This document shows, one piece after another, positions 15,375 through 24,006 of a stretch of DNA of 64,000 bases (position 1 is the stretch's first letter; each line of letters opens with the position of its first letter). The notes under the pieces were generated by a model. The model saw nothing but the letters and a program-made list of their open reading frames with translations. It had not been told where the DNA came from and ran no database searches. The DNA comes from Bradyrhizobium sp. CSA207 (GTDB lineage Bacteria; Pseudomonadota; Alphaproteobacteria; Rhizobiales; Xanthobacteraceae). The DNA is taken from NCBI RefSeq assembly GCF_029051685.1, contig NZ_JAACFT010000002.1:248001-312000 (forward strand). Reading direction: 5' to 3'. The position numbers and the translations under genes are program-made.

Positions 15375-15731
15375 CACGTCACTCCAACTCCTGTGCACCG
15401 GTTCTACCAGAGATGGATCGGTTTGCCGAAAGGCAAATGCGCCGCGGTGATGTTGTACCACTTCGCCATGTTCAACAAATCATCGAGGAGGCCGCCATTG
15501 GCACTGCCAGCAACGGCGATTGGCAGTGGCGTTTTCCTTCCCCCTCAAAGCAGCACCACCCGGCCGTCAGGTTCGGGTGAATAGGCCAGCAGCGCAGCCC
15601 GGCAAGGCATCCACCCGTCTCCCAAGGGGACCCTCGGGCGGAGCCTCCTTGCCTGGCCGCTCAGTTCTGCCGGCCTCGAATTCTCCCGACCGGCGCGGAT
15701 GGCGCAACCGGACAACAGCGGGAGAACTCAC

Positions 15732-16064
15732 ATGCACGACACCACCAGCAACATCCGCAGGCTCAATGACTGCTTTCGCCGCAGCCTGATCTTCGGTGGC
15801 CAGACCGTCCTGACGTCTGGCGTCAGCGCCCTCGATACCGAGGCGAAGACCGCGCTGCTTCGGCTGGTCCAGACCTTTGACGCCTTCTCACGCGACAACG
15901 ATCCCCACGGCGAACACGACTTCGGCGCGATCGAGCACGCCGGCGTCAGCTACTTCTGGAAAATCGACTACTACGACCGGGCCAGGCAGTTTGCATCGCC
16001 CGATGCGGCAGACCCAGCCGTCACCGTTCGCGTCCTCACCATCATGCGGGCCGATGAATACTGA
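15732..16064 (+). CDS. DUF3768 domain-containing protein
   Basis: A 110-residue protein matching DUF3768: IRRLNDCFRRS, GGQTVLTSGVSAL, then FDAFSRDNDPHGEHDFGAIEHAGVSYFWKIDYYDRARQFASPDAADPAVTVRVLTIMRADEY. This family of unknown function is frequent on plasmids and integrative elements of Alphaproteobacteria. ATG 15732 is preceded by GGGAGAA at good distance. Two hairpins that can end transcription follow directly after the stop codon. Confidence 0.9.
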   Translation: MHDTTSNIRRLNDCFRRSLIFGGQTVLTSGVSALDTEAKTALLRLVQTFDAFSRDNDPHGEHDFGAIEHAGVSYFWKIDYYDRARQFASPDAADPAVTVRVLTIMRADEY

Positions 16065-16069
16065 GCAAA

Positions 16070-16120
16070 AAGGCCCCGCATCCAGACGGGGCCTTATCAG
16101 TCCTGCCCTAACCAGGACTG
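16070..16120 (+). terminator. Two adjacent hairpins after the DUF3768 gene
   Basis: The first hairpin has arms AAGGCCCCG (16070-16078) and CGGGGCCTT (16087-16095). The second has arms CAGTCCTG (16098-16105) and CAGGACTG (16113-16120). Both stems are perfect. The T-tract after the first is short, so termination is likely but not certain. Confidence 0.65.
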
Positions 16121-16265
16121 ACTACATCATAGCGCAGGCCTCCCCCGTCGCCAACGGCCGATGTTCGAGCGGTATCAAGGAAAATGCCGCCAGCGACCGT
16201 GCGCTTACGCGCCCGGCGCGCTTGCGGCTGTTTGCCTCCATATAAACCAACGAAAGCACTAACCC

Positions 16266-16706
16266 ATGGACATCCAGTCATGGACATCGACGCTAACCCT
16301 CGACCTATCAACCTACGACATCGGCATCATGCGCCTTTGGCTGCGCGACCATGCAGCGCCGGTGCCGAGTACCAATCGGGACGTCATTGGCAAGTACCTC
16401 AACGCGCACCTGGCTACGAACCTTGCATGGGACGGTTTGCTGACTTCTCCGCCCCGTATCAGTCGCCCGACCCTTCGCCCGCTCAGAGAAGGCTATGAAT
16501 GGCAGGAGCAGGCCGACGGTACGTTCACATCCGAGCCTCGTAGCCGTCTCGCGCTCGCGGCCGATTGCTTCGCGGCCCTTAGTGTGCTCGCTTGCATCGG
16601 TCTCATTGCCAGTCACGCCTTACCCTGTTCGCTGCATAACCCGTTCTCATGGTACAATACCGCCCATGAGACCCCGGCTAACAACACGTCCAAAGCTTCC
16701 CTGTGA
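16266..16706 (+). CDS. Hypothetical protein, possibly membrane anchored
   Basis: A 146-residue frame starting at ATG 16266. The only notable feature is a hydrophobic stretch near residues 102-119 (CFAALSVLACIGLIASHAL) that could be a membrane segment. No ribosome-binding site is clear and no family is recognised. The reading is kept because it is the longest uninterrupted frame between the DUF3768 gene and the FtsK-like gene and has balanced composition, but it may be spurious. Confidence 0.35.
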   Translation: MDIQSWTSTLTLDLSTYDIGIMRLWLRDHAAPVPSTNRDVIGKYLNAHLATNLAWDGLLTSPPRISRPTLRPLREGYEWQEQADGTFTSEPRSRLALAADCFAALSVLACIGLIASHALPCSLHNPFSWYNTAHETPANNTSKASL

Positions 16707-16803
16707 GGATTTGACGTGATGTTTCTTAGGTATCTAGGAAAAGGGCGGCGGCTCCGCGCGGCGCGCTGACGCGCGCCGTGCTCGCCACCGCCTTCCCCGG
16801 TTT

Positions 16804-17769
16804 TCACGAATCATCCCCCAATGTCACACCCGGCGCGATTTGCGCCTGAAGATGTAGCCGGATTCCCCGGCTCGCATCGTAGTAGATAAAGCGCCCCGTC
16901 TTCAGGTCTGGCGGGTTGACCGGCAATGCGTCCAAATCGTCGAGCACGGAAGCGGCCAGCAATCTCGATACACGAAAGCATATCCGCAGGTTCAGGTTGG
17001 TGCGTACCGCCGAATCCATCGCATCCGTTGTCGGCTTCTGCAGGGCGCAGACCAGGACAATGCCAAGCGACCTGGCACGGCGTGAAATCGCCCGCAGGTT
17101 CGATGAAAGGCGCCGCGCGGCGTCTTTCTCCTCCTTTGTGCTCGCATTATCGATCTCCCACTGAATATCGCCGTATTCGTCGATCACGATGAACACACGG
17201 CCGTCCGGCCATTCTCGCATGCCACGATTGCGAAGTACGTCTTGGCGCGCGGTCATCAGTGCCATCACGCAATCAATCGCGCGCACTACGTCGCGAAAAT
17301 CCCAAACAATCTCAACGTTGGGCATATCGCGATAAGCATAGAACTCCGTGCCGCCCTTCAGATCGATCAGGATGGCTCGCTCGACTTCGGGCGCCCTTAC
17401 CAATTGATAGACGAGCTGGTGCAGGAAGACCGACTTGCCTGAGCCCGTCGTGCCGGCAACAAGCATGTGCGGGATCCTGCGCGGCAGGAGCACGCAATTA
17501 TCACCTGTTTCGACGGACGTACCGAAAGTGATCAGGCCAGGCTGTTGAGCGAGAGGGATGGGTCGCTCCAGCCGCTCCATTTTGGCCCGATGTCTAGCAG
17601 CGGTCGCCTCGGCTGCCCGTCGCTGTTCGGCTTCCAGCGCTTCGCGGGCGGCCTTCTCAGCGGCCCCTTGGGGCGTCTGTTCGTAGAATCGACGCTTCTC
17701 ACTTTCTTGGTATTCTTCCGCCAATTTCGCGCCACGCGCGAAGCCGCGTGCAAAGCTCCTTGAGACCAT
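16804..17769 (-). CDS. FtsK/SpoIIIE-type DNA translocase
   Basis: A 321-residue ATPase. After a charged coiled-coil-like N-terminus (20-68), the motor domain shows Walker A GTTGSGKS (106-113) and Walker B VFIVIDEYGD (192-201). The later segments LRAISRRARSLGIVLVCALQKPTTD and LRICFRVSR are typical of FtsK-like coupling proteins. There are no membrane segments and no gamma domain. It is much shorter than chromosomal FtsK. Next to a rolling-circle Rep gene this resembles the single-protein DNA transfer or segregation ATPases of small integrative conjugative elements and plasmids. Confidence 0.85.
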   Translation of the reverse strand: MVSRSFARGFARGAKLAEEYQESEKRRFYEQTPQGAAEKAAREALEAEQRRAAEATAARHRAKMERLERPIPLAQQPGLITFGTSVETGDNCVLLPRRIPHMLVAGTTGSGKSVFLHQLVYQLVRAPEVERAILIDLKGGTEFYAYRDMPNVEIVWDFRDVVRAIDCVMALMTARQDVLRNRGMREWPDGRVFIVIDEYGDIQWEIDNASTKEEKDAARRLSSNLRAISRRARSLGIVLVCALQKPTTDAMDSAVRTNLNLRICFRVSRLLAASVLDDLDALPVNPPDLKTGRFIYYDASRGIRLHLQAQIAPGVTLGDDS

Positions 17770-17806
17770 GTTCTAACTCCTCAATTGCTGAGTATGGGAT
17801 GATAAA

Positions 17807-17838
17807 TTCCGGGCCGCGCTTGATGGCGCGGCCCGGAA
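17807..17838 (-). terminator. Perfect 13-bp hairpin between the small ORF and ftsK-like gene
   Basis: Arms TTCCGGGCCGCGC (17807-17819) and GCGCGGCCCGGAA (17826-17838) with a six-base loop. On the minus strand it lies after the stop of the 17865 gene and before the FtsK-like start. It could attenuate transcription within the operon, or be a single-strand origin hairpin of the rolling-circle element. Confidence 0.6.
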
Positions 17839-17864
17839 AATTGAACTCTCGACACTTGCGTGAC

Positions 17865-18089
17865 TCACGCTGCGCACCCTGGGCATCCGCGGCCTTGGAG
17901 GGCAGTAAGATCGGCTACGCATTCGCGCTGCCACCGATCGCGTTCCTCGATCGCGATGGGGGCCACTAACAACGCACGCTGAGCAAGCGGGCGGCCGATC
18001 GATTCGTAGAACTCATATGCCGCGTTGAGGTTGATCGTATTCCAGTCGATCGCCTCAAAACGGGCACGCACATCCGCGTTGTAGTTCAT
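17865..18089 (-). CDS. Small hypothetical protein, 74 aa
   Basis: A 74-residue protein in the replication module, starting at ATG 18089 with AAAGGTGAACC upstream on the minus strand. It begins MNYNADVRARFEAIDWNTI and is helical and acidic/aromatic in the first half; three cysteines lie in the last 20 residues. No family is recognised. Same orientation and tight spacing with its neighbours suggest that it belongs to the rep/ftsK operon. Confidence 0.6.
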   Translation of the reverse strand: MNYNADVRARFEAIDWNTINLNAAYEFYESIGRPLAQRALLVAPIAIEERDRWQRECVADLTALQGRGCPGCAA

Positions 18090-18151
18090 GGTTCACCTTT
18101 GTAGCTGGGGGAGCAGGACCGCGCGGATGCGCGGCCCCGTCGTTGCTCTCG

Positions 18152-18484
18152 TCACGAGGCTGCCGGCAACGCCTTGCGCGCGAGGTCCGCGTTGCGGTTC
18201 TCGACCGGTCTGGATACGGGCAGAGTTTCGCGGGTTCCGCGGTAGTACATCGTGCCTTCATAGGAAGAGACATCGACCACCAGCTCGACCTGCTTGCCGT
18301 CGGCATAGCCGGCCGGATCGGCGCCTTCGGGCAGCTTCACCTGCATCACTTCAATGCCGTTCTTGGCGTTACGCTTCACCAGCTGCACCGAGTGGCCGAC
18401 GACTTGACCGCGATCGTTGCGGCTCTCTTTGACGCCGCGGCTGGTGCCACGCAGAACAATCTCGCCATCAGTAAAGTCAGACAT
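18152..18484 (-). CDS. Small putative ssDNA-binding protein of the replication module
   Basis: A 110-residue protein starting at ATG 18484 (GAGATTTCC upstream on the minus strand). It is beta-rich with alternating charged and hydrophobic residues (EIVLRGTSRGVKE, HSVQLVKRNAKNGIEVMQVKLPEG, KQVELVVDVSSYEGTMYYRGTRE). Size, composition and its place between the Rep and FtsK-like genes suggest a single-stranded-DNA-binding protein like those of filamentous phages and rolling-circle elements. No diagnostic motif is present, so this remains inference. Confidence 0.55.
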   Translation of the reverse strand: MSDFTDGEIVLRGTSRGVKESRNDRGQVVGHSVQLVKRNAKNGIEVMQVKLPEGADPAGYADGKQVELVVDVSSYEGTMYYRGTRETLPVSRPVENRNADLARKALPAAS

Positions 18485-18541
18485 GGAAATCTCCGTTTAT
18501 CGAGGTGTTGAAGTATTTGTTCGCCCGCTTCGGTGTTTCGC

Positions 18542-19717
18542 TCACGGCCCCATCGCTGATCCTCCCCGCTTGGTGCTGCCGGGCTCATCGAACGAACGTC
18601 CGACGAGGTAAAACCCCGAGTCACGGCCACGCGTGTGCCATTGATAGGTTTCCGTGCAGATGAACTCGCCGAGATCGAGCGCCTTGACCTCGCCCCTTGG
18701 ATCGTCGGTGAAATCGAGATCGTCGTTGCCCTGGAGATTGCGCGACGTGGCCACCAGGCGGCGGCCCTTTACGGCGTCGCAGAAGGCGATCACCGGCACG
18801 TTGAGCATCGGCTGCAACGTGTCATCACCGGGCTTGCGGTAAAGCTCCGGCGTTTGGCGGCCGACTGCGAAGGCCTTGCCGTTCTGCCAATAGGTCAAGC
18901 TGCCAGGTTTGACCTGGTACTTGATGACCTCGCGGAGCGCGTCGCGGCCCTTGTCTGTCAGCGGCGATGTCAGGCCCTTTAACGCGCGGATATCGACAAC
19001 CGGCGTATAGGTCGCGCGCAAGGCTTTGCGCCACAGCGCGGCCCACTGTTCCTGCGAGATGTAGACCTTGCTGCCCTTTCGGAAATACTCGGTCTTGGAC
19101 ACAAAGATGCAGGTGTGGATATGAGGATGCCACAGGGTTGTGATCGGGTTGCGCGTGAACTCGACCGAACGCACATAGGCCTTCACCGCGCGCTTGACCT
19201 TGGTGAAACTCATTAGGCGCGAAAAAGCGCGCAGTATCTCGCCGTGCCGATAGTTCAGCTCGTGGGCTGGGCAACTCTGCTCCGTGAGCGTGAGCAGATT
19301 CCCTTGCATACCTTCGTTTTTGGCAAGGAAGCGTTCGATGGGCGGAATTAGCTCGCCTTCGAGACGTCGCCTCCGCGCTAGTTGTGCCGTCGGACAAAGC
19401 GGATGCTTGCACTCGTTCGGCCCGCGCACCCGCACGCCCTTGCTGTAGCGATCGACGATTAACTGAGTGCAGCAATTGCGGAGCAGGTTGGCGACATCAT
19501 CCCGACCGGCAGCTTGGAGGCTGTCGGCCAGGGCGAGCTTTTCGAGGTGCATGCGCCGATAATCACGCTTGCCGATTTTGGCGAGCTTCTTGCCAATGTC
19601 GGGCAGGCCTATTTCATCGCAGAAATACGGTGCTTCATCGCTCGGTAAGCGATGAAGGTGGGCGCTTGGCACCCACTCCGTCCTTTCAGCATCGCTGCCG
19701 TTGAAAAGGTCGAGCAT
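18542..19717 (-). CDS. Rolling-circle replication initiator (HUH endonuclease)
   Basis: A 391-residue Rep protein. The metal-binding HUH motif is seen as WHPHIHTCIFV (His 197, 199, 201). The catalytic Tyr is probably Tyr 267 in LREVIKYQVKPG, with a Lys three residues on. Upstream, a Cys/Arg pattern at 103-118 (CKHPLCPTAQLARRRR) is typical of this Rep family. The protein would nick one strand at the double-strand origin and stay bound to the 5' end. Together with the FtsK-like ATPase, the small DNA-binding protein and the distant integrase, it indicates an element that can replicate as a circle after excision. Confidence 0.85.
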   Translation of the reverse strand: MLDLFNGSDAERTEWVPSAHLHRLPSDEAPYFCDEIGLPDIGKKLAKIGKRDYRRMHLEKLALADSLQAAGRDDVANLLRNCCTQLIVDRYSKGVRVRGPNECKHPLCPTAQLARRRRLEGELIPPIERFLAKNEGMQGNLLTLTEQSCPAHELNYRHGEILRAFSRLMSFTKVKRAVKAYVRSVEFTRNPITTLWHPHIHTCIFVSKTEYFRKGSKVYISQEQWAALWRKALRATYTPVVDIRALKGLTSPLTDKGRDALREVIKYQVKPGSLTYWQNGKAFAVGRQTPELYRKPGDDTLQPMLNVPVIAFCDAVKGRRLVATSRNLQGNDDLDFTDDPRGEVKALDLGEFICTETYQWHTRGRDSGFYLVGRSFDEPGSTKRGGSAMGP

Positions 19718-19878
19718 GGCGCGGCACGCTTATTCAGCGACCCACGCAATACCCATTCGACGCGCGGCTCTGGTCAGAGCGGTTTCCTGGCACTGTACCG
19801 GGCGATGGGCCGGCAATGGCTCGGCATGAGATTCAACGATGAATGGAAATTGAGGAATTCTGCTGAATTCACAGTGGG

Positions 19879-20000
19879 TTGACGCCAAAATGGCGTCGTG
19901 CGATTCTTGACGCACGGTCATTGATATCTCTCGCAGTTCGAGTGCGGGGATGTCGGTCCCGTTTTCCAAGGCCCCTCTCGTTGACGCGGGAGGGGTTTTT
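19879..20000 (+). ncRNA. Candidate antisense RNA or origin in the rep leader
   Basis: On the plus strand, opposite to rep, TTGACG (19879-19884) is followed after 17 bases by GATTCT (19902-19907), a weak promoter-like pair. A terminator-like hairpin (arms CCCCTCTCG 19972-19980 and CGGGAGGGG 19987-19995, one mismatch) is followed by TTTTT. A transcript between them would be antisense to the rep leader. A further perfect hairpin (GACGCCA / TGGCGTC, 19881-19897) lies inside. The region could equally be the double-strand origin. Confidence 0.35.
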
Positions 20001-20008
20001 CAAACGTG

Positions 20009-20027
20009 ACTTATAAATGATATAAGT
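20009..20027. promoter_or_regulatory. Palindrome upstream of rep
   Basis: ACTTATA (20009-20015) and TATAAGT (20021-20027) form a perfect inverted repeat with a 5-base spacer; related TAAGT half-sites follow to 20040. It lies in the AT-rich leader of rep, just after the gene of the RHH protein, so it may be an operator or part of the promoter. Confidence 0.45.
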
Positions 20028-20071
20028 GATGTAAGTAAGTCTGAGAGTCAACTGGTATCGTTCGCTGGGTT

Positions 20072-20668
20072 TCACTTGACTGAAGCTTCTTTGGTCTTAG
20101 CCATGAAATTGCGGATAACAGTGAGCGGATCGTTCCCAAGCCGCAAACCGCTGAAACGCACGTTCAATGTCAGGAAGACATCGGCGAGCCCGATTGCTTC
20201 CGCAGCCGTCACAAGCTCACGCATCCAATCCAAAAGATCGGGACGCAACTGCCCGGCTATATCTTCTAGGGTAGGCTTTTGCCCCTTACTGCGAAGGTCG
20301 CGCGTGGTCTCGTACACTAAGGGCCGATCGCGAGACGCTACAAATTCGAGCTTTATCTGCCCGACGAATTCATGATCGGGATGACTCGGGTTTAGAAAAA
20401 CGCCGAGCAGCCAATCATCCAGCTTGGAGCGCGAAAATTCTGGAATGATGGCGGTCGGAAGTCCTTGGTCTCGCTGTAAGGCAGCCTTCACCGCTGCCCT
20501 GATATATTCCGACCGCGTAGCGTATCGTGGGTGTTGCCTGACGATCTCATCCACAGCGTCGCAATCCGCTTTTTCCATTGAAAAAGTCACGTATTGCGCA
20601 TCGCCAGATAGGACGCGAGGGCGCCCCATAGGTTTGAAGGTGCGGTTTTTGCTACCTGTGTTGGACAT
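20072..20668 (-). CDS. RHH-type DNA-binding protein of the element
   Basis: A 198-residue protein starting at ATG 20668. Residues about 24-65 (AQYVTFSMEKADCDAVDEIVRQHPRYATRSEYIRAAVKAAL) have the pattern of a ribbon-helix-helix domain preceded by a basic arm (KNRTFKPMGRPRVLSG). The C-terminal part is unknown and ends with a Lys-rich tail. It is in the same orientation as rep and about 350 bases upstream of it. A role as relaxosome accessory protein or copy-number/transfer repressor is likely by analogy, not proven. Confidence 0.65.
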   Translation of the reverse strand: MSNTGSKNRTFKPMGRPRVLSGDAQYVTFSMEKADCDAVDEIVRQHPRYATRSEYIRAAVKAALQRDQGLPTAIIPEFSRSKLDDWLLGVFLNPSHPDHEFVGQIKLEFVASRDRPLVYETTRDLRSKGQKPTLEDIAGQLRPDLLDWMRELVTAAEAIGLADVFLTLNVRFSGLRLGNDPLTVIRNFMAKTKEASVK

Positions 20669-20904
20669 GCACGATTGAAATCTACCGAACTATCATGACT
20701 TTGTCCTAAAGAGCGGCCCTGTAAAGCCAATTTCGCGGGCGGCAACCAGTAGGGACCGCTGTCGGGTGGCTCAATCCGGTGTTTTGGGCGCATTTTCACG
20801 GTGACTTATTCAATTGGACGCCGGGCCACTTTGTAGTGTCCGCCCACGACCTAGCCCCGAGAAGTGAGGGAAATCACGAGCGGCGGAAGTCTCTGGGGGT
20901 GTTT

Positions 20905-20970
20905 GTTGCGGGTCCCCGCAACCAAGACATAAGCCCCAGCAATCTCAACGGATTGTCTGGGGTTTATTTT
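20905..20970 (+). ncRNA. Structured repeat / candidate sRNA, copy D
   Basis: A hairpin with arms GTTGCGG (20905-20911) and CCGCAAC (20916-20922) is followed by CAAG. A terminator-like stem then follows (CCCCAGCAATC 20934-20944 and GATTGTCTGGGG 20951-20962) with a T-rich tail reaching the eutC stop. The CGCAACCAAG core and following terminator recur at 30.6, 37.8 and 39.2 kb. It sits at the border of the accessory region and may also end transcription towards eutC. Confidence 0.5.
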
Positions 20971-21764
20971 GTGTCGAAATTGACCGCGCGGATTGGGTCT
21001 GCTCCCCGCAAATCGTTCAGTTGGACGCCTGTCACGGCATGCTTGAACGCTAGCTCGATCACGCTGACGATCTGCATAGCCGCGTCTTCCGGCGACAGTC
21101 CAGCCGGTCGAATATTGGATACGCAATTTCGGCTCGAATCCATCATGCCGATCCGTGGCCGCCACGTAATATAGGCACCGAGCGAGTCGGCCGCCGACAG
21201 ACCCGGACGTTCGCCGATCAGGACGACGACCAGCTTGGCGCCAAGCAATTCACCGATCTCGTCACCGATTGCGACGCGTCCCTGCTCGGCAAGAACGAGT
21301 GGTCCGATCGCGAGGCTTTGAGCCAACAAAAGCGGCCGCAGATGATCGAGCAACGGCAGGAGATTGATCGCGATGGCCGACGTGGAGAGTCCGTCGGCGG
21401 CCACGATCGCGATATCGTAGCAGCATGGCTGACCGACGATGACAAGGTGCCCTGAGGGCGATAGGCGGCGCCCCAGATCCGGGCGACGCAGATATTCCGC
21501 CCGATCGGCCGCGGCGCTCCGGACATGAACGACGCTCCAGTCCCGCTCGCGAAGTGATTGCCCGATAGAATCAAAATCAAGCGTAGCGTGAACGGCGTCG
21601 CGCGCGCGCGCATGATCGAGCATGAAGCGGAGGCCCGTCGCAGTCAGTTGCCCGGATCCGGCTCGCCCGAGCGCGATTCGTGCCGACGTGAAGCGTCGCA
21701 GGCGCGCGAGTTTGTCGGTCACTGCGAGCTGATCGCTCTGATCTGGCGGGTCATCCGGCATCAT
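20964..21764 (-). CDS. eutC: Ethanolamine ammonia-lyase small subunit
   Basis: The 266-residue EutC subunit of the adenosylcobalamin-dependent lyase that splits ethanolamine into acetaldehyde and ammonia. Conserved features include RIALGRAGSGQLTATGLRFMLDHARARDAVH, the cobalamin-contact region DRAEYLRRPDLGRRLSPSG, and LVVVLIGERPGLSAADSLGAYITWRPRIGMMDSSRNCVSNIRPAGL. The ATG overlaps the eutB stop by four bases. No EutL/K/M/N/S microcompartment genes are nearby, which fits the catabolic two-gene form of other Alphaproteobacteria. Confidence 0.95.
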   Translation of the reverse strand: MMPDDPPDQSDQLAVTDKLARLRRFTSARIALGRAGSGQLTATGLRFMLDHARARDAVHATLDFDSIGQSLRERDWSVVHVRSAAADRAEYLRRPDLGRRLSPSGHLVIVGQPCCYDIAIVAADGLSTSAIAINLLPLLDHLRPLLLAQSLAIGPLVLAEQGRVAIGDEIGELLGAKLVVVLIGERPGLSAADSLGAYITWRPRIGMMDSSRNCVSNIRPAGLSPEDAAMQIVSVIELAFKHAVTGVQLNDLRGADPIRAVNFDTK

Positions 21765-23161
21765 CCGGCTTTCATCGTTTCGATCAGTGCAATGGCCGGG
21801 CCGATCGCCCCGGACGCCGCTGGCTCAAGCAGGCGGCCATCCACGTCGGCGAGGCCCATCCGCTCCAGCCAATCCTCGAACTCCGGAGCGCATCGCCGAC
21901 CGAGAGTCTGGCGTGCGTAGAGGATGTCGTGAAACGCCAGGCTCTGATAGTTCAGCATGACGTCGTCGGCGCCGGGAACTGCAATCACGAAGGTGACGCC
22001 TGCGGCGCTCAGCAGCGTCAGCAGCGCATCCATGTCGTCCTGATCGGCTTCGGCATGATTGGTGTAGCAGACATCGCATCCCATCGGCACGCCAAGCAGT
22101 TTGCCACAGAAATGGTCCTCGAGCCCTGCCCGGGTGATTTCCTTGCCGTTATAGAGATATTCGGGACCTATGAAGCCGACGACTGTGTTGACGAGCAGCG
22201 GCTTGAATCGCCGCGCGATGGCGTAGGCGCGCGCTTCCATCGTCTGCTGGTCGATCCCGAAATGCGCGTCGGCGGATAATGCGCTGCCTTGCCCGGTTTC
22301 AAAATACATGACGTTGTGGCCGACCGTGCCGCGGGCCAGCGAAAGCGCTGCATCATTGGCCTCCGCCAGAACCGACAGGCTGATCCCAAACCCTCGATTG
22401 GCCTTCTCCGAGCCAGCTATGGATTGAAAGACGAGATCAACCGGCGCGCCGAGATTGATGGCCCGGATCGCGGTCGTGACATGACCCAGACAGCAGGTCT
22501 GCGTCGGAACATCGAGGCGTTCCCGAACATTGTCGAGCAGGCCGACGATCCGCATATAGTCTTGCAGGCTATCGGTCGCGGGATTGACGCCGATCACCGC
22601 ATCGCCGACGCCGAACAAGAGGCCGTCAAGCAGGCTCGCCGCAATTCCGCGGGAATCGTCGGTCGGATGGTTCGGTTGCAGCCGCGTGGAGAGTCGGCCG
22701 ACTGATCCGATCGTGTTGCGGAAAGCCGTGATGACGCTGCATTTTGCGGCGACCACGATGAGATCTTGCACACGCATGATCTTGGACACTGCGGCGGCCA
22801 TTTCCGGGGTCAGGCCGGGGGCGAGCGCCGTCAGATGGCTTGTCGTGGTCCGCGTGTCGAGCAGCCACTCGCGGAACTCGCCGACGGTCAGATGGGACAC
22901 CGGTTCGAATGCCGTCAGATCATGGCTATCGAGGATCAGACGAGAAACCTCGTCCTCCTCATACGGCACGAGATCGACATTCAGGAAGGTCTTGAGAGGA
23001 AGATCGGCCAACGCCATCTGGGCGGCAACACGCTCGATGGCGCTTTGCGCCGCGACGCCGGCCAGAGCATCACCGGAGCGGGCCGGCGAAGCCTTGGCAA
23101 GCAGCGTCTTGAGGTCGTGAAAGCTCCAGCGCGTGCCGTTGATCGTGGTGTGATAGGACAT
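21761..23161 (-). CDS. eutB: Ethanolamine ammonia-lyase large subunit
   Basis: The catalytic 466-residue EutB, starting at ATG 23161 (MSYHTTINGTRWSFHDLKTLLAKASP). Family-typical segments are FLNVDLVPYEEDEVSRLILDSHD, RLSTRLQPNHPTDDSRGIAASLLDGLLFGVGDAVIGVNPATDS, the FETGQGSALSADAHFGIDQQTMEARAYAIAR block and the substrate/cobalamin pocket near GCDVCYTNHAEADQDDM. It forms the radical-enzyme core with EutC. It lies eight bases after the permease stop, so lyase and transporter genes share one operon. An extended start at 23173 is in frame but lacks conservation. Confidence 0.97.
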   Translation of the reverse strand: MSYHTTINGTRWSFHDLKTLLAKASPARSGDALAGVAAQSAIERVAAQMALADLPLKTFLNVDLVPYEEDEVSRLILDSHDLTAFEPVSHLTVGEFREWLLDTRTTTSHLTALAPGLTPEMAAAVSKIMRVQDLIVVAAKCSVITAFRNTIGSVGRLSTRLQPNHPTDDSRGIAASLLDGLLFGVGDAVIGVNPATDSLQDYMRIVGLLDNVRERLDVPTQTCCLGHVTTAIRAINLGAPVDLVFQSIAGSEKANRGFGISLSVLAEANDAALSLARGTVGHNVMYFETGQGSALSADAHFGIDQQTMEARAYAIARRFKPLLVNTVVGFIGPEYLYNGKEITRAGLEDHFCGKLLGVPMGCDVCYTNHAEADQDDMDALLTLLSAAGVTFVIAVPGADDVMLNYQSLAFHDILYARQTLGRRCAPEFEDWLERMGLADVDGRLLEPAASGAIGPAIALIETMKAG

Positions 23162-23169
23162 GCATCGCC

Positions 23170-24000
23170 TCACTCGGCCAGGGCGCCGGCGTTTTGCCGC
23201 GATCGACGGGCGAGCAGATTGGCGACGATCAACAACAGGATCGACAGGCCCATCATCAAGGTGGCGGCCGCCGTGATCGCTGGGCTCAATTGCTCTCGCA
23301 GACCGGTGAACATTTCGAGCGGCAAGGTGCGCTGCTGGGCGTTGGCGAGAAACTGCGCGACGACGACTTCGTCGAAGGACGTCACAAAGGCGAAAGCGGC
23401 GCCGGACAACACGCCGGGCAGGATTAGCGGCAGCATGACCCGAAGGAATCCGGTCAGCGGTTTCGCCCCGAGAATCGAAGTCGCCCGCATCAGGTTGCGA
23501 TCGAACCCCGAAAGGCTGGCGCCGACGGTCACCACGACAAAGGGGCTCGCCAGTACGGTGTGGGCGAGGATGATGCCGACATAGGTGTTGGCGAGCCCGA
23601 TGCGGGCATAGAAGAGGTAGGTCCCGACCGCCGTCACGACGACCGGGACGATCAGGGGCGAAATCAGCAACGGCACGACGAAGCGCCGCGCCGGGAATTT
23701 CGGATCCGACAGGCCGATCGCGGTCAGTGTTCCCAGAAAGGTCGCCAGCACCGTCGCGCCCAACCCGATCAGCAGGCTGTTGCCGATGGCGGCGCGCCAG
23801 CGCGGCGTCCCCAGCACGACCTCATACCAACGCGTCGAAAGGCCCGCGAGCGGGAAGGTGAAGAATGATCCGCTGTTGAAGGAAAGCGGTACTGGCACGA
23901 AAATCGGCACGACGAGGAAGATCAGCACCAGGACGCACCAGAACCAGAGCGCGGCGACGCGGATCCGTTCAGCGTTGGTCGGATATGGCGACAACGGCAT
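23170..24000 (-). CDS. ABC transporter permease (PotC/YdcV-like)
   Basis: A 276-residue inner-membrane permease with about six transmembrane segments. The cytoplasmic EAA loop is visible as LMRATSILGAKPLTGFLRVMLPLILPGVLSGAAFAF. It belongs to the spermidine/putrescine family and pairs with the longer permease upstream (stop 24007, start 24000). The cargo is likely the amine that the adjacent lyase degrades, or a related compound. It is transcribed towards eutB with an eight-base gap, supporting cotranscription. Confidence 0.9.
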   Translation of the reverse strand: MPLSPYPTNAERIRVAALWFWCVLVLIFLVVPIFVPVPLSFNSGSFFTFPLAGLSTRWYEVVLGTPRWRAAIGNSLLIGLGATVLATFLGTLTAIGLSDPKFPARRFVVPLLISPLIVPVVVTAVGTYLFYARIGLANTYVGIILAHTVLASPFVVVTVGASLSGFDRNLMRATSILGAKPLTGFLRVMLPLILPGVLSGAAFAFVTSFDEVVVAQFLANAQQRTLPLEMFTGLREQLSPAITAAATLMMGLSILLLIVANLLARRSRQNAGALAE

Positions 24001-24006
24001 GGCGCT

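Larger units (their letters stand above)
19718..20071. other. Leader/origin region of the replication module
   Basis: About 350 bases without a convincing gene between rep and the upstream RHH-type gene. It holds the hairpins and the palindrome listed separately and is AT-richer than its surroundings. A rolling-circle origin would be expected here or inside rep. Confidence 0.45.
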
